Positions 1 to 7,539 of a DNA stretch of 40,152 nt are shown in pieces. The stretch is from JBOFEH01 sp051650265. Lineage in GTDB: Bacteria > Bacillota > Clostridia > Lachnospirales > Cellulosilyticaceae. The position numbers and the translations under genes are program-made. The notes below the pieces were generated by a model. The model was not told the origin of the DNA and did no database searches. It saw nothing but the letters and a program-made list of their open reading frames with translations. The stretch is from NCBI GenBank assembly GCA_051650265.1, contig JBOFIR010000142.1, positions 1-40,152 on the forward strand. The letters are read 5' to 3'. Each line of letters opens with the position of its first letter. Positions within the stretch are counted from its first letter, which is position 1.

Positions 1-370
1 CAAGGCATAGATGAGGCCAAAAGAAAAGAGTGTCCCACCCGATGAAAGTGAACACTCTAACCCTAGTAATAATTTACTTATTTTTTAGTTTCAATTCATA
101 GACCCAAATGACAAAACATTCAGGAGCATCAGTGTACCACCACTGGTGCTTTTTTAATAGTATTATAGCATAATTCATATTGAATTAAACCACAGAAATT
201 ATAAGAATGATTACTTTAGGTTCATCACCTCAAGATATACCTTGATACTATTATCAAAATATTAATAGATATTAAGTAAACATACTTGCTTAAAGAACAG
301 CTTATTTATTGATATGACTATGCTAATAAAGCTGAAAAGTCAGTAAAATAGAATAATATAAATTGAATAG
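1..370. other. Gene-free left edge of the window
   Basis: I find no supported coding region here. The stretch holds the terminator at 125-156, which must serve a gene lying to the left of the window, and then AT-rich DNA leading to the promoter at 371-400. A 7-bp inverted repeat (27-33 with 52-58) has an 18-base loop and no T-run, so I do not call it a terminator. Confidence 0.6.
125..156 (+). terminator. Rho-independent terminator of an upstream gene outside the window
   Basis: A 10-bp stem (125-134 with 141-150, one G-U pair) and a 6-base loop are followed directly by a run of six T. Confidence 0.85.
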
Positions 371-400
371 TTAACAACAACTAGGTCCATATTGTATAAT
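371..400 (+). promoter_or_regulatory. Probable sigma-A promoter of the MNT/HEPN pair
   Basis: TTAACA at 371-376 and a consensus TATAAT at 395-400 are separated by 18 bp. They lie about 30 bp before the MNT start codon, whose ribosome site (AGGTGAAGG) ends just ahead of the ATG. Confidence 0.55.
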
Positions 401-430
401 GATAGATATAGATAAAAGTGAGGTGAAGGT

Positions 431-754
431 ATGCCACAAAACATCCAACAAGAAGTGAATAACTTAGTTCAAATTATTAAAGATGTAACACATACTAATA
501 AAATCTATTTATTTGGATCTTATGCATACGGAACTCCAAACGAGGATAGTGATATAGATTTATGTATAGTAACGGATGATACAGAGATAAGAAAAATAGA
601 CTTAATGAAGCGCATAAGGAAAGCTATTGCACATACAGCTACTATGCCAACAGATATACTTGTTTATTATGCAGATGAATTTGTACAACGAGCAACCTTA
701 CCTTGTACAATGGAGCATAAGATTTTAGATGAAGGAATTAGAATTTATGGATAA
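431..754 (+). CDS. MNT-type minimal nucleotidyltransferase domain protein
   Basis: A 107-residue member of the MNT (minimal nucleotidyltransferase) superfamily. The pol-beta fold signature is visible as FGSYAYG (around residues 28-34) followed by DSDIDLCIV (around 39-47), i.e. GSxxxG plus DxD, the metal-binding aspartates of an active NTase. In the MNT/HEPN toxin-antitoxin family this protein neutralises the HEPN RNase, in characterised cases by AMPylating it. The length is normal for MNT. The start ATG has a good ribosome site (AGGTGAAGG) and a promoter at 371-400. Its stop overlaps the start codon of the following HEPN remnant, the usual translational coupling of such pairs. Because the HEPN partner is broken, this gene is probably an orphan antitoxin or a free NTase. 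Confidence 0.85.
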   Translation: MPQNIQQEVNNLVQIIKDVTHTNKIYLFGSYAYGTPNEDSDIDLCIVTDDTEIRKIDLMKRIRKAIAHTATMPTDILVYYADEFVQRATLPCTMEHKILDEGIRIYG

Positions 755-951
755 TAAAAATATTGCTCAATAATCTGTGTTATAAACATGATGAACGCTT
801 TAAAGATATAGAGGATGACTGTGTTGAATTAGTAAGCTATGGTGTACAAGCAAGATATCCGTATGAAATGATGATAGAAGAACGTGACATGAAAGAAGCT
901 ATAGAAAGTGCTAGAAGAATAAAGAACTTTATAGAGCAAAGGATGAATTAA
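747..951 (+). pseudogene. HEPN-domain gene remnant with internal deletion and frameshift
   Basis: The expected HEPN partner of the upstream MNT gene is broken. An ATG at 747, overlapping the MNT stop (ATGGATAA), opens a reading frame of only eight codons (MDNKNIAQ) that ends at 771-773. A different frame then carries a recognisable HEPN C-terminus (CYKHDERFKD, then YGVQARYPYE and a final ESARRI helix) up to the stop at 949-951. Full-length HEPN proteins of this family are about 120-130 residues, so roughly 55-65 central residues are gone. The lost part includes the RX4-6H motif that makes HEPN proteins RNases. A TTG at 763 could open the second frame but has no ribosome site. I infer a deletion that inactivated the toxin. 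Confidence 0.75.
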
Positions 952-966
952 ATACCGGAAACATAG

Positions 967-1010
967 ACTCTTGATACTGATCTAGAAATATTGGTATCAA
1001 GAGTTTTTTA
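967..1010 (+). terminator. Rho-independent terminator after the MNT/HEPN locus
   Basis: A perfect 11-bp stem (967-977 with 994-1004) is followed by a run of six T. Confidence 0.9.
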
Positions 1011-1025
1011 GTACAATTCAATATA

Positions 1026-1056
1026 TTGACATTTACCTTGGGCTAAGGTTTAGACT
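1026..1056 (+). promoter_or_regulatory. MerR-type promoter with 19-bp spacer and operator dyad
   Basis: TTGACA at 1026-1031 and TAGACT at 1051-1056 are 19 bp apart, the over-long spacing typical of promoters remodelled by MerR-family activators. A perfect dyad, ACCTT (1035-1039) with AAGGT (1045-1049), fills the spacer. It lies just ahead of the MerR fusion gene, so autoregulation is the simplest reading. Confidence 0.8.
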
Positions 1057-1087
1057 AAAGATAAATAAAATAAAGAGGAGTGAAAAA

Positions 1088-2146
1088 TTGGGGAAACAAT
1101 ATAGTATTAAAGAGGTTGCAAACCTATTAGGAATAAATACTAATAAAATTAGATTTTATGAAAAGAAAGGATTAATTAGCCCTACAAGGGGTGCAGAAAA
1201 TGACTATAGATATTTTACTGATGAAGAAATAATAAAATTACATACTATACTACTTTACAGGGCATTAGGATTAAGCGTGAGGGATATAGCCCAATTGTTA
1301 CAACATACAACTAAAGAAAATTATTTAGGTAATTTTTATAGCCAATGGAAAGTGGTTAATGACAAAATACATGAATTGAGCCAAATGAGAGTAGCACTAG
1401 AGCATATTATGGATGGAATGTATCTTGTAACAGATGGACAGTATACCAAGGAAATTTTAAAGGAAATACAGATCAATGTAGAAAAATTAGATGTAAAAAA
1501 CAGTTGGAAAGATAAGTGGGCGTTTGACAATTGGGCTAGAAGTTATGATAGAGATGTTAAAGCAGATAGAGGAACGCTGAAAATATATGAAAATTATGAG
1601 TTACTACTTGATGGTGTTGTGAAAGAAGCAATAAAATCTAGTGTTGAGGGAATGCCAATATTAGATATAGGAGTAGGAACAGGGAATCTTGCTAAGAGGT
1701 TGTATGATTTGGGATATGATATAACAGGAGTAGATCAATCAAGAGCGATGTTAGAGGTTGCTAAATCTAAGAATCCAAGTTTAAAAGTAAGACTAGGGGA
1801 ATTTATGAAGCTACCTTTTGAAAATAAATCTTTTGATGCTATTGTATCTACTTATGCATTTCATCACCTAGATGAAACAGAGAAAGAAGTTGCTTTGGAA
1901 GAAATGATACGTGTGACAACAGATGATGGCATAATAGTTATTGGTGATTTAATGTTTGAAAGTGATGCGGCTAGAAGGAAAATATATAATACACTTACAG
2001 ATGATGAAATTAATATGATAGAAGATGAATATTATACAGATATTAAAAAAATAGGATCATATCTGGAGAAGTATAATAAAGAAATTAGCAAGATACAAAT
2101 AGATAGATTCTGTTGGATTATTACAATATCCAGACGTATTAAATAA
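1088..2146 (+). CDS. MerR-family regulator fused to a YrrT-like SAM-dependent methyltransferase
   Basis: A 352-residue two-domain protein. Residues about 4-70 are a MerR winged helix (YSIKEVANLLG, then IRFYEKKGLI and a YRYF wing), followed by a dimerisation helix to about 135. Residues about 145-350 form a class I methyltransferase. FDNWARSYDRDV and a VSTYAFHHLDE motif resemble the uncharacterised YrrT methyltransferases of Bacillus methionine/cysteine recycling operons. The SAM-binding glycine motif is LDIGVGTGNL (around residue 195), followed by an acidic residue in ITGVDQS. The start is TTG at 1088, set by AAAGAGGAG seven bases upstream; there is no better in-frame ATG. The gene stands alone behind a 19-bp-spacer promoter. 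Methyl-group sensing or modification of a small molecule coupled to transcription is inferred. Confidence 0.85.
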   Translation: MGKQYSIKEVANLLGINTNKIRFYEKKGLISPTRGAENDYRYFTDEEIIKLHTILLYRALGLSVRDIAQLLQHTTKENYLGNFYSQWKVVNDKIHELSQMRVALEHIMDGMYLVTDGQYTKEILKEIQINVEKLDVKNSWKDKWAFDNWARSYDRDVKADRGTLKIYENYELLLDGVVKEAIKSSVEGMPILDIGVGTGNLAKRLYDLGYDITGVDQSRAMLEVAKSKNPSLKVRLGEFMKLPFENKSFDAIVSTYAFHHLDETEKEVALEEMIRVTTDDGIIVIGDLMFESDAARRKIYNTLTDDEINMIEDEYYTDIKKIGSYLEKYNKEISKIQIDRFCWIITISRRIK

Positions 2147-2177
2147 TTCCTATGATGAAATTTTTCTAGATTAATAC

Positions 2178-2224
2178 AAAAGGCATGCCAGTCATTGAGC
2201 ATTAATGACTGGCATGCCTTTGTT
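2178..2224. terminator. Bidirectional terminator between convergent genes
   Basis: A 17-bp perfect stem (2180-2196 with 2204-2220) with a 7-base loop lies between the MerR fusion (plus strand) and the beta-galactosidase (minus strand). The T-runs are short on both sides. Confidence 0.75.
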
Positions 2225-2246
2225 GTTCTATAAAAACCAGATTGCT

Positions 2247-5200
2247 TTAGTGGCGTTGGTAGTAAGCAACTTCAGCAGGTGTGCTTTCAATACAGATTGG
2301 TTTGAAAGCAAAGTTGAATGTAAACTGCTTTTCAGTAAACGCATATTTTTCATTGAGGTTTGGACCGCAGCTATTAGAGCCAATACCTGTCTGACGGTAG
2401 TCGATGTGGATGATTGTCTCAGGGCGTGCCTTAAGTTCGTGCATCATCGCTGTATCTGTGAGGTCATGTGCTGTGTAGTGGAGCGCGCTGAAGTTGAATT
2501 CAGGGGTTCCTTTGAAGAGGAGACCGTGACCTGAAGCATCAGCGATCATTGCCCATTTCACGTGGGTACGGTTGCCACACTCTTGTGGTTTGATGTATGG
2601 TTCATACATCTGAGTAACTGTTGTATCAAATTTGCCCATGTAAGCACTACGGCAAAGATCCATGTAGTTTTCATTTGGTCCCATACCGAAGTAAGAGACA
2701 TATTCATGACCAGCAGTCATATGAAGTTCAAGTCCAAAGCGAGGAATCGTATGGATATCTTCGCGTACATCAGCTGACATGGTGACTTCGACTTCGCCAT
2801 CAGCCCAGATTGTATAGCGTGTAGTCCCTTCAAGTACAGGACGTACAACAGGACCACTGAGTGCATAGCGTACTTCAATCACAGCTTTTTTGTCTGATTG
2901 TTCAACAAGTGCTGCGTCATAGACATGGCTTGTTGCACGGTACATACCGAGATTATTCCAAGTATGTCTGATATTACGATCATTATCTGTTGGTGCACGC
3001 CAGATTGATGGAACTGGAAGTGCCGCAAGAAGTTCTTTGTCTGAAGCAACAAGGCTTTCGAAGCTACCACGTGCAGTATTGAAGCAGTAAGTGAAAGCGT
3101 CACCTGAGAGTGTGATCACAGCACCTGTTTGGCTTGTAGTAAGTGTTTGTTTGACTGGCACACTATAAGTCTTTCCTGCTGCAAGTTCAAATTGGCAAAG
3201 ACCTACTTCGTAGCCACGTTTTGCCCAAGGGGTAGTTGCTTTTTGTGTAAAGCGGATGTTGAGGTACATGTGAGCCGCTTCACCTTGAGGTAATGTATAG
3301 CCTAGAGTAATTTCTTGAGATGCATGAGCAGCGATATCAAGATCGGAGACAGTACCTTCAAGGATTACAATACCTTCTCGTGTGATGTCCCACTCTAACT
3401 GAAGACCAGATAGACTTAGGAAGTCATAGCGATTGGTGATATTGATACGGCCTGCTGCAAGATCTACAGCTTTGACAGTAGCAGGTTGGATGACTACTTT
3501 GTAATCCTTAAGACCTGTATGAGGGACGCGGTCAGGGCTTACAAGACCATCTACGCAGAAGTTACCATCGTGAGGGAACTCACCGAAGTAGCCACCATAG
3601 ACGAAGAAGTCTTTTCCATCTTCATGAACACGGATTGAGTGATCACACCATTCCCATACACAACCTCCGATAAGGCGAGGGTATTGGTAGAAGAGATCCC
3701 AGTATTCTTGTAAGTCACCAGGGCCTACACCCATAGCATGACTATACTCACAAAGGTAGAATGGGCGCATATCATCAGTTGCTTCACCATGCTCCTTGCA
3801 GAAATCAAGAGAAGAGTACATGTAACTGACAACATCTACACATTCATGGACAGGGAGCTCGCCATTATGTTTGGTGTTGGCACCTTCATAGTGTACAAGT
3901 CTGCTTGCATCACGGCCTTTTGCCCAAGTTGCCATAGCCACATGATTGTCCCCCATGAAAGATTCATTTCCAAGAGACCACATGATGATACAAGGGTGGT
4001 TCTTGTCACGCTCTACCATACGGATCATACGATCAAGGTAGGCCTCTTTCCATGCTGGGTCATTGGTCAGGATAGTAGGATCAGGGTTAATATACGTACC
4101 ATGTGTTTCTAGGTCAGTTTCATCCACGATATAGAATCCATATTGGTTGCAAAGACGAAGGAATTCTGGTGTATTAGGGTAGTGAGAAGTTCTCACTGTA
4201 TTGATGTTATGGCGTTTCATAATCATGAGGTCTTCGAGCATATGTGCCATCGGTGTATAGTGGCCAAGATCTGGGTGAGAGTCATGGCGGTTAACACCTT
4301 TGAGTTTGATCGCTACGCCATTGACAAGGAGCGCACCAGTATCTGCAACTTCGATTTTTCTAAAACCTACTTGGATAGGTATGTATTCATCTGCATAAGT
4401 AAGTACTAATGTATAGAGGTAAGGTGTCTCAGCAGTCCACTTGTGAGAGTCTGGCACATCAAAGTGGATTGTGCTTTGAGCATAAGTCCCACTACATACA
4501 ATAGCGTTGTTGGCGTCGTAGAGCGTGGCTGTAACTTCTTTGTGGTCTGCACCTGAGAAGTCTACATCAAGATCTAGTGTGCCATGTGTATAGGTTGGAT
4601 CAAGATCTACCTTGGCAAAGAAATCTCTCACATGGATTGGGCTACGTGCAAGGAGATACACATCTCTGAAGATCCCTGTAAGGCGGTAGAAGTCTTGGTC
4701 TTCTAGGTAACTGCCGTCACACCATTTGAGTACTTTGACTGCAAGTTTGTTTGGTCCAGCTACAAGAGCAGCGGTAATATCAAATTCTGAAGGAAGGTGT
4801 GTCCCTTGGCTATAGCCAATGAAAGTGCCATTGACCCAGACGTAGAAGCAGGCATTGACCCCTTCGAAGTTGATCATGACAGACTTACCGTCCCAATCGG
4901 TAGGAAGTGTAAAGTTTTTTGTATAGAGGCCTAAAGGATTTTCATTAGGTACAAATGGTGGGTTGAATGGGAAAGGATAGTTGACATTAGTATACTGAGC
5001 TTGATCATAACCATGAAGTTGCCAGTTAGAGGGTACAGGCAGTGTATCCCAATCTTCTGTTGAAAAATCATTTGCATAGAAATCCGCAGGTGCTTGTGTT
5101 GGATGAGGGTAATAGCTAAATTTCCAATCACCATTGAGGAGTTTGTAATAAGCAGATTCACCTTTGTGATGTGCGAGTGCGCCTTCTACTGTATCAAAAG

Positions 5201-5285
5201 GAATATAATAAGCTCTAGAGGGTTGTCTGTTGATATGAAGTGCACTTGGATCTTGCCAGAGTGCGTCTAGGTTTTGAGTAGTCAT
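2247..5285 (-). CDS. lacZ: Beta-galactosidase, GH2 family, LacZ type
   Basis: At 1012 residues it matches the full LacZ architecture: N-terminal jelly roll (PVPSNWQLHG, YPFPFNPP), immunoglobulin-like domains, a TIM barrel with GVNRHDSHPDLG, and a large C-terminal beta-sandwich (small-chain domain, with WRAPTDNDRN). The acid/base glutamate is E441 in IMWSLGNES and the nucleophile is E513 in LCEYSHAMG, equivalent to E461 and E537 of the E. coli enzyme. It should hydrolyse terminal beta-galactosides such as lactose. No signal peptide is visible, so it is cytoplasmic. The ribosome site is AAAGGAG just before the ATG. It is transcribed divergently from an AraC regulator, and putative activator repeats sit directly upstream of its -35 box. 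The window shows no lactose permease beside it. Confidence 0.95.
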   Translation of the reverse strand: MTTQNLDALWQDPSALHINRQPSRAYYIPFDTVEGALAHHKGESAYYKLLNGDWKFSYYPHPTQAPADFYANDFSTEDWDTLPVPSNWQLHGYDQAQYTNVNYPFPFNPPFVPNENPLGLYTKNFTLPTDWDGKSVMINFEGVNACFYVWVNGTFIGYSQGTHLPSEFDITAALVAGPNKLAVKVLKWCDGSYLEDQDFYRLTGIFRDVYLLARSPIHVRDFFAKVDLDPTYTHGTLDLDVDFSGADHKEVTATLYDANNAIVCSGTYAQSTIHFDVPDSHKWTAETPYLYTLVLTYADEYIPIQVGFRKIEVADTGALLVNGVAIKLKGVNRHDSHPDLGHYTPMAHMLEDLMIMKRHNINTVRTSHYPNTPEFLRLCNQYGFYIVDETDLETHGTYINPDPTILTNDPAWKEAYLDRMIRMVERDKNHPCIIMWSLGNESFMGDNHVAMATWAKGRDASRLVHYEGANTKHNGELPVHECVDVVSYMYSSLDFCKEHGEATDDMRPFYLCEYSHAMGVGPGDLQEYWDLFYQYPRLIGGCVWEWCDHSIRVHEDGKDFFVYGGYFGEFPHDGNFCVDGLVSPDRVPHTGLKDYKVVIQPATVKAVDLAAGRINITNRYDFLSLSGLQLEWDITREGIVILEGTVSDLDIAAHASQEITLGYTLPQGEAAHMYLNIRFTQKATTPWAKRGYEVGLCQFELAAGKTYSVPVKQTLTTSQTGAVITLSGDAFTYCFNTARGSFESLVASDKELLAALPVPSIWRAPTDNDRNIRHTWNNLGMYRATSHVYDAALVEQSDKKAVIEVRYALSGPVVRPVLEGTTRYTIWADGEVEVTMSADVREDIHTIPRFGLELHMTAGHEYVSYFGMGPNENYMDLCRSAYMGKFDTTVTQMYEPYIKPQECGNRTHVKWAMIADASGHGLLFKGTPEFNFSALHYTAHDLTDTAMMHELKARPETIIHIDYRQTGIGSNSCGPNLNEKYAFTEKQFTFNFAFKPICIESTPAEVAYYQRH

Positions 5286-5345
5286 AATAGACTCCTTTCA
5301 AATATAAAATAATAGAGAAATGAAAAAATATTGTTGTATAATGAA

Positions 5346-5374
5346 ATTATAGATTGGCGTTAATGATAAGTAAA
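5346..5374 (-). promoter_or_regulatory. Probable lacZ promoter
   Basis: Read on the minus strand, TTTACT (5374-5369) and a consensus TATAAT (5351-5346) are separated by exactly 17 bp and lie about 60 bp before the lacZ ATG. Confidence 0.6.
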
Positions 5375-5376
5375 TC

Positions 5377-5407
5377 TAAGGATATTGCAAAACATATAAG
5401 GATATTG
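5377..5407. promoter_or_regulatory. Tandem direct repeat, candidate AraC-type activator site for lacZ
   Basis: The 11-mer TAAGGATATTG occurs at 5377-5387 and again at 5397-5407, a 20-bp period (about two helical turns). The inner copy is 2 bp upstream of the lacZ -35 box. This geometry is that of sites where AraC/XylS activators touch RNA polymerase. The site also overlaps the leader of the AraC gene, so it could mediate autoregulation. Confidence 0.6.
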
Positions 5408-5424
5408 AACTGGAGGAGAGAGTT

Positions 5425-6261
5425 GTGGTAACGCGCGTTATATTCCCAATTACATCAAAGGATGTAGACTTTTTACCGTTTTACGTAACAGGTGTGGGAT
5501 TAGACTATGAAGAAGGTGTCGTGATCCGTGAGCAAGGCTATCAGGATTACCAGTGGAGCTATTGTCTAGATGGTGAGGGAATTTTTCGGATAGGTGGAAA
5601 AAGCTATGTCATTACTAAGGGGATGGCATTTTTCTTTCGAAAAGATGTACCCCATAGCTATGAAAATGTCCATGGATTCTGGAAGACAGAGTGGGTGACG
5701 TTCAATGGGAGAGAGGTAGAATCACTTTTTCGATATATGGATCTCGCGGATAGTAGTGTGATTATTGTTGATAAGGAGCAAGATGTGAGGCAAAGACTCA
5801 CGCAGATGTTTTATACACTGAGTAGTCAGGTACACCTTCATGAAAAAATGCTCAGAAGCTCAAGTGAACTCTACGAATTTTTGATCTTTATGAGAGAAAC
5901 GATGGGTAAGAATCAAAATGAAGGAAAAGATAAGGAATATGAACGATTAGGTCCTGTTATACACTATATGGATACCTATTATCAAAGACCCATTACGCTA
6001 GAAGAGCTTGCGCAGCAGATTGGTGTGACCAAGTACTATCTATGCCGTATATTCAAAGAAACTTATGGGAGTAAACCTTTTGATTATCTGACACAAGTAC
6101 GTCTTCAGAAGGCAAAGGAATATTTAGTTACTTGTGAAGAGATGAAAGTCAAGGAGATTGGAGAGTATGTAGGATTTAATGACACCAGTTATTTTTGTTT
6201 GAAATTTAAGGAGTACGAAAAATGTTCACCCTTAGAGTTTAGAAGAAGGTATAGCTTATAA
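5425..6261 (+). CDS. AraC-family transcriptional regulator with cupin sensor domain
   Basis: A 278-residue regulator. The N-terminal half (about 1-150) is an AraC-type cupin ligand pocket (YQWSYCLDGEG, then FFRKDVPHSYENV). The C-terminal hundred residues (about 175-278) hold two helix-turn-helix motifs: ITLEELAQQIGVTKYYLCR, then VKEIGEYVGFNDTSYFCLKF ending in the family signature SPLEFRRRYS. The start is GTG at 5425 with GGAGGAG six bases upstream. The gene is divergent from lacZ, so it most likely activates lacZ in response to a galactoside or related sugar; this is inferred from context and from the repeats at 5377-5407. No terminator is obvious before the AMMECR1 remnant that follows. Confidence 0.9.
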   Translation: MVTRVIFPITSKDVDFLPFYVTGVGLDYEEGVVIREQGYQDYQWSYCLDGEGIFRIGGKSYVITKGMAFFFRKDVPHSYENVHGFWKTEWVTFNGREVESLFRYMDLADSSVIIVDKEQDVRQRLTQMFYTLSSQVHLHEKMLRSSSELYEFLIFMRETMGKNQNEGKDKEYERLGPVIHYMDTYYQRPITLEELAQQIGVTKYYLCRIFKETYGSKPFDYLTQVRLQKAKEYLVTCEEMKVKEIGEYVGFNDTSYFCLKFKEYEKCSPLEFRRRYSL

Positions 6262-6332
6262 AATTGTACACATGATCTATGGTATGTTATCATCATGAGA
6301 GTTGTATTGCTTCAAGAAATTGCTATCATCGG

Positions 6333-6482
6333 TTGTGTGAGGTAGTCTTGTTACATCTTGAAGGCATCGATACAGTAGATTAGTAGTTAGAAATTGCACT
6401 TCAAAAGGGTCAAATCTCACCTTTTGAATCCTATTTAGTTAGAGAGAAATTTAAAGTAGAACGTTATCAAGAGGATATTTAA
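6333..6482 (+). pseudogene. C-terminal remnant of an AMMECR1 (AmrA-type) gene with two adjacent amber codons
   Basis: In the frame that ends at the TAA at 6480-6482, directly before the radical-SAM ATG, the translation reads VVLLHLEGIDTVD, then TAG TAG (6381-6386), then LEIALQKGQISPFESY and a VERYQEDI tail. This is the C-terminal signature of AMMECR1 proteins (a hydrophobic LLP-like strand, LEG-DTVEEQL-IA-QKAGI, an EVxR tail). The usual glutamine pair has become two stop codons (CAG to TAG is one change each). Nothing upstream of about 6333 is recognisable, so most of the domain, and any Memo partner, is missing. The position directly before the AmmeMemoRadiSam gene agrees with the identification. 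Confidence 0.7.
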
Positions 6483-7382
6483 ATGAGAAAACTAGCACAA
6501 TTTTTTAGCATACAAGAGGGAAGAGTAAAATGTGGACTCTGCCCACATCGTTGTTTTTTAGAAGAGGGAGAAAGAGGAAAGTGTGGGGTACGTGGTACAG
6601 AGCGTGAAAAGAGTGGCAAACTCAGACTCTATACCTATAACTATGGTGATGTGACTTCTATTGCACTTGATCCCATAGAGAAAAAGCCGCTTAAATACTT
6701 TTGTCCAGGAACTCAGATTTTATCGATTGGATCATTTGGATGCAACCTGAGCTGCCAATTTTGCCAGAATCATGGAACTGCCCATGGGACACCAAAGTCC
6801 AAGGCCTATTCACCAAGAGATGTAGTGGATATCTTAAAACGTTTTTCTGATAGTGTAGGCATTGCTTTTACTTATAATGAACCAGCGATTTGGTATGAAT
6901 TTGTCTATGATACAGCAGTTGCGCTGAAGAAGGCACTACCAGAGAAGAAGGTCGTGTTGGTGACTAATGGGTATATCAATGAGGAGCCTCTAAGAAAGCT
7001 ATTACCTTATATTGATGCCATGAATATTGACCTCAAGGGGGATGAGCGTTTCTATGAAGAGATATGTAGTGGTATCCTTGAACCTGTAAGACAAACGATT
7101 GCCATTGCAAAAGAAGAGGGTGTGCATGTAGAGGTCACGACGCTTCTTGTAGGTGAGATGAATTCTGCCAAAGAGCAGTTACTCGAAATAGGTTCATTCC
7201 TAAGAGATGTGGATCCAGAGATCCCACTCCACCTGACAAGATACTCCCCAAATTATAAGATGACATTGCCACCAACGGAATTGGCAGTCATGAAGGAATC
7301 CTATGAGCTTCTGAGAGTGATCTTGCCTCATATAGAGATAGGAAATGTGACAGAGCATGAATTACAATCAATGGGACTGTAA
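6483..7382 (+). CDS. amrS: AmmeMemoRadiSam system radical SAM enzyme (AmrS-like)
   Basis: A 299-residue radical-SAM protein of the pyruvate-formate-lyase-activating-enzyme-like type. The iron-sulfur cluster motif CX3CX2C is C87, C91 and C94 within GCNLSCQFCQNH. The N-terminus carries the extra cysteines typical of the AmmeMemoRadiSam group (KCGLCPHRC, then GKCGVRG). Later motifs such as AFTYNEPAIWYEF, VTNGYIN, DAMNIDLKG and HLTRYSPNYKM fit the same family. The family usually sits with or is fused to AMMECR1 and Memo-like proteins; its substrate is not established. Here its AMMECR1 neighbour has decayed (6333-6482), so the enzyme works alone or with partners elsewhere. The ATG follows the remnant's stop codon immediately, with GAGGATA as a moderate ribosome site. 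Confidence 0.88.
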   Translation: MRKLAQFFSIQEGRVKCGLCPHRCFLEEGERGKCGVRGTEREKSGKLRLYTYNYGDVTSIALDPIEKKPLKYFCPGTQILSIGSFGCNLSCQFCQNHGTAHGTPKSKAYSPRDVVDILKRFSDSVGIAFTYNEPAIWYEFVYDTAVALKKALPEKKVVLVTNGYINEEPLRKLLPYIDAMNIDLKGDERFYEEICSGILEPVRQTIAIAKEEGVHVEVTTLLVGEMNSAKEQLLEIGSFLRDVDPEIPLHLTRYSPNYKMTLPPTELAVMKESYELLRVILPHIEIGNVTEHELQSMGL

Positions 7383-7463
7383 GATTCATAGTATCCTTCT
7401 AAAAATGTGTGCGAAATGGCATATACTTAGCATGAAAAAAATATAATTTAAGCATGAACAAAG

Positions 7464-7522
7464 GCGTTCATCAATAGGATAAAGTGAGATGGTCTCACAG
7501 TCTATTGATGAGCGCTTTTTTA
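7464..7522 (+). terminator. Long terminator hairpin between amrS and dapF
   Basis: A 14-bp outer stem (7464-7477 with 7502-7515, one G-U pair) encloses a second 6-bp stem (7484-7489 with 7493-7498) and is followed by a T-run to 7521. It most simply ends the amrS transcript. It lies only 18 bp before the dapF start, so any transcript reading into dapF from upstream would have to pass it; I see no clear promoter between the two. Confidence 0.8.
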
Positions 7523-7539
7523 ATTAAGGGGTGGGGTGT

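Noticed and set aside
27..58. A 7-bp inverted repeat near the left edge
   Set aside because: The loop is 18 bases, there is no T-run, and a much better terminator follows at 125-156.
763..951. A complete 62-residue gene starting at TTG 763
   Set aside because: There is no ribosome site. The translation is only the tail of a HEPN domain, and an ATG in another frame overlaps the MNT stop as expected for the original gene start.
2205..2534. Plus-strand frame of 109 codons
   Set aside because: It begins in the terminator and runs antisense to the well supported beta-galactosidase gene; the translation has no family features.
3738..4409. Two plus-strand frames within the beta-galactosidase gene
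   Set aside because: They lie opposite conserved catalytic motifs of lacZ and look like antisense shadows.
6399..6430. Inverted repeat TTCAAAAGG/CCTTTTGAA considered as a terminator after the AraC gene
   Set aside because: No T-run follows, and the sequence is explained by the AMMECR1 remnant's codons.
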